DNA of 64,000 nt from contig NZ_JADBED010000002.1 in the NCBI RefSeq assembly GCF_014873955.1, positions 1 through 64,000 of the forward strand, read 5' to 3'. Source of the DNA: Nesterenkonia lutea. Lineage in GTDB: Bacteria > Actinomycetota > Actinomycetes > Actinomycetales > Micrococcaceae. The notes below the pieces were generated by a model that saw only the letters and a program-made list of their open reading frames with translations, was not told the origin of the DNA and ran no database searches. Numbering within the stretch: position 1 is the stretch's first letter; each line of letters starts with the position of its first letter. The position numbers and the translations under genes are program-made. Shown here piece after piece: positions 60,092 through 64,000 of the stretch.

Positions 60092-61966
60092 TCAAAACCG
60101 AGTAACCGCGCGTAAATGTGCAATGCGACACGACAGGGCGAAGCAAACGTAATGTTCCGGGTCAGATAACGACATTCCGGTCAAATCCCCGATCCGTTTT
60201 AGGCGGTATTTCAGGGTTGACACGTGTATGTGAAGCTTGTCGGCAGTAGTAGTAATCCCTCCCCCTGTGCCCATATAGGTCGCCAGGGTAGCTTCAAGCT
60301 CGGAGCCATGTCGCAGGTCATAGTCCCTGACCGGCCCGAGGTACCGGTCCGCGAACGCCTCGGCTTGCGAGGCGGACAGGGCTGTAAGTAGCGAGTAGGC
60401 GCCCACTGAATGTAGATCTACATCGTCGTCCACGATCCCCATAGACTCAGCAATCTCCAAAGATTGTCTGGCTTCCTTCTCCGCAATTCGGAGCTCCGCC
60501 GGTCCGACGGCAAGGGGACCGATTCCTATCGTGAGACCGATGCGCTCGGGGCCGCTGGCGTCACCCACCATGCGTCGCATCCGAGCGAGGCTCCGTCTAA
60601 GTTCGTGGGTAAAATCTGACGCCTTTATGTCTGGACGAGGCCACTGCACCAGGATTAGCAGGTCCCTGTCACCAGCCGGGACGATGACGTTCTCATCAAA
60701 AGGAGCACCCAGCAGACGGTGCAGGTGCCTTGAAAAGAGGAGTAGGTCGTCCACCGAATCGTAGTTATTTAGCCTGCCTCGGAAGACCCGAATTGGACGA
60801 TGTAATGAGAGGCCCACCGCAATGGCGGCACGCTCAAGGCTAGCAAGGTCCCCCTGCTCTGAACTCAGCGCAGTCACGAAATTTCCGAACAAACGAGTGT
60901 AGCTCTCGAGTCGGACCCTGTCCTTTATCAGTTCGAGGGTCATATGTAAGGAAGCTTGGCTCAACAAGTCTTGACTGACTGAATCAAGTGTTGAGATCTC
61001 TGCGAAGCAGCACAGGTAGCCAAGACGAGTGTCGCCGGAGTCGATGGGAATGGCGGTAAGGTGCCGGTCGGGAAGCTCGACGCTCTCGATGATAAGCCCC
61101 TTTTTGGATTTCATGACGCGCGCGATGCTATCGCGTTCTGCGATTGTGAGCGGCCGTTTGTTGTAAAATTCCGTCAAGGGATTCCCGAAACGGTCGATGA
61201 CGGATACTCCAGTGTCTAAAGCTCTGAAGGCAACGCCGGCCAACCCTTCGATGCCGCCTTCCAGGACGAGTTCTCGGAGTAGAGCAGATCGTGTCTGTGA
61301 CAAGCGTTGCAGCTCCTGGTACTGCCGGTCAGCCAGCTCGTTGAGGCGACGCAGCTCCCCGGTCTGGCGACGTTCTTGTTCCAGGAGGCTGCGTTGACGT
61401 CGCTGGTACGCCGCGTTGCTCAATGCCACGCTCGTCAACGAACCTACAACTTGGGCGAAGGCTTTTTCATCCTCACTAAACGCTCGCGGAGTCGGAGTGC
61501 AGAACCAGATCGCTCCGGTTTCATGACCAGGAAACAAGGGGATGATTAGTACCGATCGGAACCTCCGGATTTCTGCGTCAGTCCGCAGAAGCCGATATTT
61601 TTCCTGGTGCAAAGCGTCGGGAAGAACGAAGGGAGATCGCTGCCGTATTGCTAGCCACGAAACTGTCGTAGACGCTCTCCAGTGTTCGAAAGGGAGCGGA
61701 GGGTCGTGGTCGGCGAAGCCGGCGTCGGCATGGACATAGAACCGGTCTGTCCTCTCGTCGATGAGACCGGCCCAGCAAATACTCCACGGGCCGTGTTGCA
61801 CTACCGACGAAACAACGCCTCGGAGCACATCGAGTGGTTCCTGACCACTGCTAGCTTCGCGGGCGATCTCTTCCAGGACGTTGAGCACCCGACTGGCACT
61901 TGCCCACGGCGGCTGTCTGGAAGCCTCGTCGGCGCGGGAAGGCACGTGGGCTCTTTCCTCCGTCAT
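60092..61966 (-). CDS. PucR/CdaR-type regulator with GAF domain
   Basis: A 624-residue transcription factor. A GAF sensor domain covers about residues 30-190 (WSICWAGLIDERTDRFYVHADAGF), a coiled linker 195-230, a PucR-like middle 330-520, and the HTH_30 DNA-binding end with TTADKLHIHVSTLKYRLKRIGDLTG. Such regulators control catabolic genes. It is divergent from the luciferase-like monooxygenase operon with about 145 bases between, so that operon is the natural target. Confidence 0.9.
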   Translation of the reverse strand: MTEERAHVPSRADEASRQPPWASASRVLNVLEEIAREASSGQEPLDVLRGVVSSVVQHGPWSICWAGLIDERTDRFYVHADAGFADHDPPLPFEHWRASTTVSWLAIRQRSPFVLPDALHQEKYRLLRTDAEIRRFRSVLIIPLFPGHETGAIWFCTPTPRAFSEDEKAFAQVVGSLTSVALSNAAYQRRQRSLLEQERRQTGELRRLNELADRQYQELQRLSQTRSALLRELVLEGGIEGLAGVAFRALDTGVSVIDRFGNPLTEFYNKRPLTIAERDSIARVMKSKKGLIIESVELPDRHLTAIPIDSGDTRLGYLCCFAEISTLDSVSQDLLSQASLHMTLELIKDRVRLESYTRLFGNFVTALSSEQGDLASLERAAIAVGLSLHRPIRVFRGRLNNYDSVDDLLLFSRHLHRLLGAPFDENVIVPAGDRDLLILVQWPRPDIKASDFTHELRRSLARMRRMVGDASGPERIGLTIGIGPLAVGPAELRIAEKEARQSLEIAESMGIVDDDVDLHSVGAYSLLTALSASQAEAFADRYLGPVRDYDLRHGSELEATLATYMGTGGGITTTADKLHIHVSTLKYRLKRIGDLTGMSLSDPEHYVCFALSCRIAHLRAVTRF

Positions 61967-62111
61967 GTCCGCTAGCCTACAGGGTCATTCAGCTCATCAG
62001 ACGAAAGACTACGCCCAACTTGGACCGATCGGCTGTAGACCCCTCCTCGGGACAGGTACAAGCTGTGAATCACCACCGCACGAAGTACTGACCAACAATG
62101 GAGGAACTCGA

Positions 62112-63266
62112 GTGAAATTCTGGACCAGTTACCCGTTTTTTATGCCGGATATCAGCCGTCCCTATGGGGAGCTCCTCGCCGAAGTCAAGGATATCGCCCA
62201 GGCCGCCGACGAACTCGGGTTCGAGGGAATCTCGTTCCCCGAGCACCACTTCTTCAACTACATCGCCAATCCTTCCGCCCTGCAGTGCGCGACGTTGGTT
62301 GCTCAGCACACCAAACGGCTAAAAGTGCACACTGGCGTGCTAGTGCTGCCTTACTACCACCCGCTGGCCCTGGCTGAAGAGGTCGCCATGGTGGACCACA
62401 TCACCGGTGGTCGCCTTGAAGTTGGGGTGGCGCGCGGGGCGAACAAGTACGAATTTGATCGTCTGGGACTCGATTTTTCCAAGAATCGCGAAATGTACGA
62501 AGAGGCGTTCGCCATTATGAAGGACGCCTGGACCGGTGTCGACATCAGCCACGACGGAGAGTTTTGGTCCTTTGATGAGGTCACCATCATTCCGAAGCCT
62601 CTTCAGGAGCCTCACCCGAAACTGTGGGTTTCCGCGCAGTCTGAACGAGGTATGCGGGCGGCGGCCAAAGCGGGCCACAATGTCGTCACCAGCCCGAACT
62701 TCGGCACTTTCGCCCCGCATGGCGATCTCGAAAAAATGCTCAACTGGTTCAACGAGTCTTCGCTCGAGTCTCCCAGCGGCCGAGGCGAAATCATGCTACT
62801 GCGACGCATCTTCGTCGACGAGGATGAATCTAAGGCGCTAAAGCACGTGGACGATTTCTACCGGCACTGGTCCTACTACATGTCCCAGTACAAGCGTTCT
62901 GAGGGCTCCAACCGCCTGGGTGACCGTGTGGATAATGATGACATCCAGGTCAAGGGCGGGTCCATCAAGCCGGTGGAGTTCGACATACCGCTTGACAATA
63001 TCTACGAAGACTATGATGACCCGATCATCACCACCCCCGAAAAGGCGATTCAGCGGTTCAAGTACTACGAATCGTTGGGTGTGGACGCAGTCATGACGAT
63101 GAGCGCCACCGGAGGCAAAGTCGATGACGTCATCGGGACCATGGAGACCCTCGCGAAACACGTATTCCCAGAGTTCGGGATCAAACCGGGTGCTGAACAG
63201 CAGGCCACGCCGGAGTTTGGCCTGAATGCCAGCGCGAAGCAGACTGCGTCGGGGGTCACGGCATGA
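62112..63266 (+). CDS. LLM-class flavin-dependent monooxygenase
   Basis: A 384-residue luciferase-fold (F420/FMN) oxidoreductase. It begins VKFWTSYPFF and has AADELGFEGISFPEHHFF near residue 40, VARGANKYEFDRLGLD near 115 and PKLWVSAQSERGMRAAAKAGHNV near 175. The GTG start follows GGAGG by seven bases. It overlaps the Old Yellow Enzyme gene by four bases, and together they look like the first steps of a ring-opening or desaturation pathway under the PucR-type regulator. Substrate unknown. Confidence 0.88.
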   Translation: MKFWTSYPFFMPDISRPYGELLAEVKDIAQAADELGFEGISFPEHHFFNYIANPSALQCATLVAQHTKRLKVHTGVLVLPYYHPLALAEEVAMVDHITGGRLEVGVARGANKYEFDRLGLDFSKNREMYEEAFAIMKDAWTGVDISHDGEFWSFDEVTIIPKPLQEPHPKLWVSAQSERGMRAAAKAGHNVVTSPNFGTFAPHGDLEKMLNWFNESSLESPSGRGEIMLLRRIFVDEDESKALKHVDDFYRHWSYYMSQYKRSEGSNRLGDRVDNDDIQVKGGSIKPVEFDIPLDNIYEDYDDPIITTPEKAIQRFKYYESLGVDAVMTMSATGGKVDDVIGTMETLAKHVFPEFGIKPGAEQQATPEFGLNASAKQTASGVTA

Positions 63267-64000
63267 GCGGAGTGACAGAGGTAGATTCCGTCGACGTCTC
63301 CACCACCTTGGCTCCGGCGAGCATCGGAACACTAAAGGTGCGCAATCGCATCATGATGTCGCCCATGTGCCAACACCGGGCTAATGGTGACGGCAGGCCC
63401 AATGACTGGCACTTGGTCCACTACGGATCCCGTTCGGTGGGCAACGTCGGTGTCATCATGCTCGAAGACACGGCCGTGCTCCCCGACGGGCGCCTGGGCA
63501 ACGGAGGGCTAGGGCTGTATGACGACGCGCAGGTCGCACCTTTCAAGAGAGTCATTGACTTCTGCCACACCAACGGAGCTACTGTTGGCGTCCAGATTGG
63601 TCATTGCGCCCGTAAGGCTTTTCTCGTCGACGGGATCGAGGAAGCGGCCGCCCATGACACGATCGCACCCAGCGCAATTCCCTTTAACCCCGAATCCCCG
63701 GTACCGCGTGCCTTAGAGATCAGTGAAATTCCCGGAATTATTGAAGCGTTCGTCGCCGCCTCGCGTCGAGCCGTGGCGGCCGGCGTAGATTTCATCGAGA
63801 TACATGGCGCGCACGGTTACTTGCTGCACGAGTTCCTGTCCGCAGCGGCGAATACACGTCAGGACGAGTATGGCGGCGATCTGGCGGGCCGTGCCCGTCT
63901 GCTACTTGAGGTAGTTCGCGCCGTGCGCAAGGACTTGGGTGAAGACATGCCGCTATCGGTTCGACTTTCGGCGACCGACCTGGTCGAAGGGGGAAATGAA
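63263..64000 (+). CDS. Old Yellow Enzyme-type NADH:flavin oxidoreductase (partial)
   Basis: The first 246 residues of an OYE/YqjM-type enzyme; the gene runs off the window. NRIMMSPMCQHRA binds FMN, VQIGHCARKA holds the flavin-contacting residues, and GVDFIEIHGAHGYLLHEFLSAAANTRQDEYGG is the signature with the substrate-binding His and the RxDEYGG motif. It starts on an ATGA overlap with the monooxygenase gene. OYEs of this branch reduce unsaturated ketones or act in aromatic degradation. Confidence 0.93.
   Translation, partial: MSGVTEVDSVDVSTTLAPASIGTLKVRNRIMMSPMCQHRANGDGRPNDWHLVHYGSRSVGNVGVIMLEDTAVLPDGRLGNGGLGLYDDAQVAPFKRVIDFCHTNGATVGVQIGHCARKAFLVDGIEEAAAHDTIAPSAIPFNPESPVPRALEISEIPGIIEAFVAASRRAVAAGVDFIEIHGAHGYLLHEFLSAAANTRQDEYGGDLAGRARLLLEVVRAVRKDLGEDMPLSVRLSATDLVEGGNE

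Noticed and set aside
1..64000. tRNA, rRNA or integrase-associated attachment site
   Set aside because: No tRNA cloverleaf, rRNA segment or tyrosine integrase gene was recognised, so site-specific integration cannot be supported from this window.

Overview
The window is high-GC actinobacterial DNA. The evidence is actinobacteria-typical families (Lsr2, DUF4192, DUF4913, an SCO6880-type secretion protein) and codons rich in G/C at the third position. The mixture fits a Micrococcales or Brevibacterium-like host, but no rRNA or tRNA gene is present and the genus cannot be fixed. The core is a conjugative plasmid or plasmid-derived element. It has a primase-type replication initiator (27133-28356), a type Ib partition locus with its centromere repeats (28948-30092), a type IV secretion cluster (16710-26703), and a mobilization block with candidate oriT, MobC, relaxase and DUF4913 (51605-55036). 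The VirD4 coupling-protein gene lies far away at 1190-2908.

Layout from left to right. 1-1189 holds gene remnants (DUF1016, MarR, sugar permease, SRPBCC). 1190-3781 holds virD4, a RelE/RHH toxin-antitoxin pair and a second MarR remnant. 4027-11108 is one leftward catabolic operon: flavin monooxygenase, TorT-like binding lipoprotein, amidohydrolase, sugar-type ABC ATPase and permease, and an XRE-cupin regulator. 11428-12469 holds an ISL3 transposase remnant and an Xre-type antitoxin without a toxin. 12745-16342 is a Hachiman defence system preceded by a coupled 24-codon leader. 16710-23382 is the leftward secretion cluster, and 23535-26703 holds its rightward companions. 26794-30113 is replication and partition.

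30206-41873 is accessory DNA: a RES-Xre toxin-antitoxin pair, Lsr2, a serine recombinase, DUF5677-like and DUF6308-like genes, a McrC-like nuclease with a McrB-like AAA protein plus a DNA methyltransferase and small HTH protein (resembling LlaJI/BsuMI restriction), and a lipoprotein. 41997-44815 is a small gene split by a complete IS21-family element. 45047-47706 has a two-domain cell-wall hydrolase and a probable transfer-channel accessory protein, then a pentapeptide-repeat membrane protein. 48120-50608 contains DUF4192 and ArdC genes, each behind a highly structured 330-350 bp leader and each closed by the same type of terminator. 51605-55036 is mobilization. A second RelE/RHH pair (55033-55552) repeats the one at 3021-3495. 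55759-64000 looks chromosomal or catabolic: Lrp regulator and alanine dehydrogenase, nested IS3 elements, a PucR-type regulator, a luciferase-like monooxygenase and an Old Yellow Enzyme cut by the window end.

The strongest candidate for something undescribed is the pair of leaders at 47744-48085 and 49294-49665. They carry seven copies of a 12-base motif, CTCGTTCCTCGC or close variants, and most copies sit in the loop of a hairpin. Both genes point toward the candidate oriT, as expected for leading-region genes read from incoming single-stranded DNA. The leaders may therefore be single-strand promoters or structured RNAs serving ArdC and a DUF4192 protein of unknown role.
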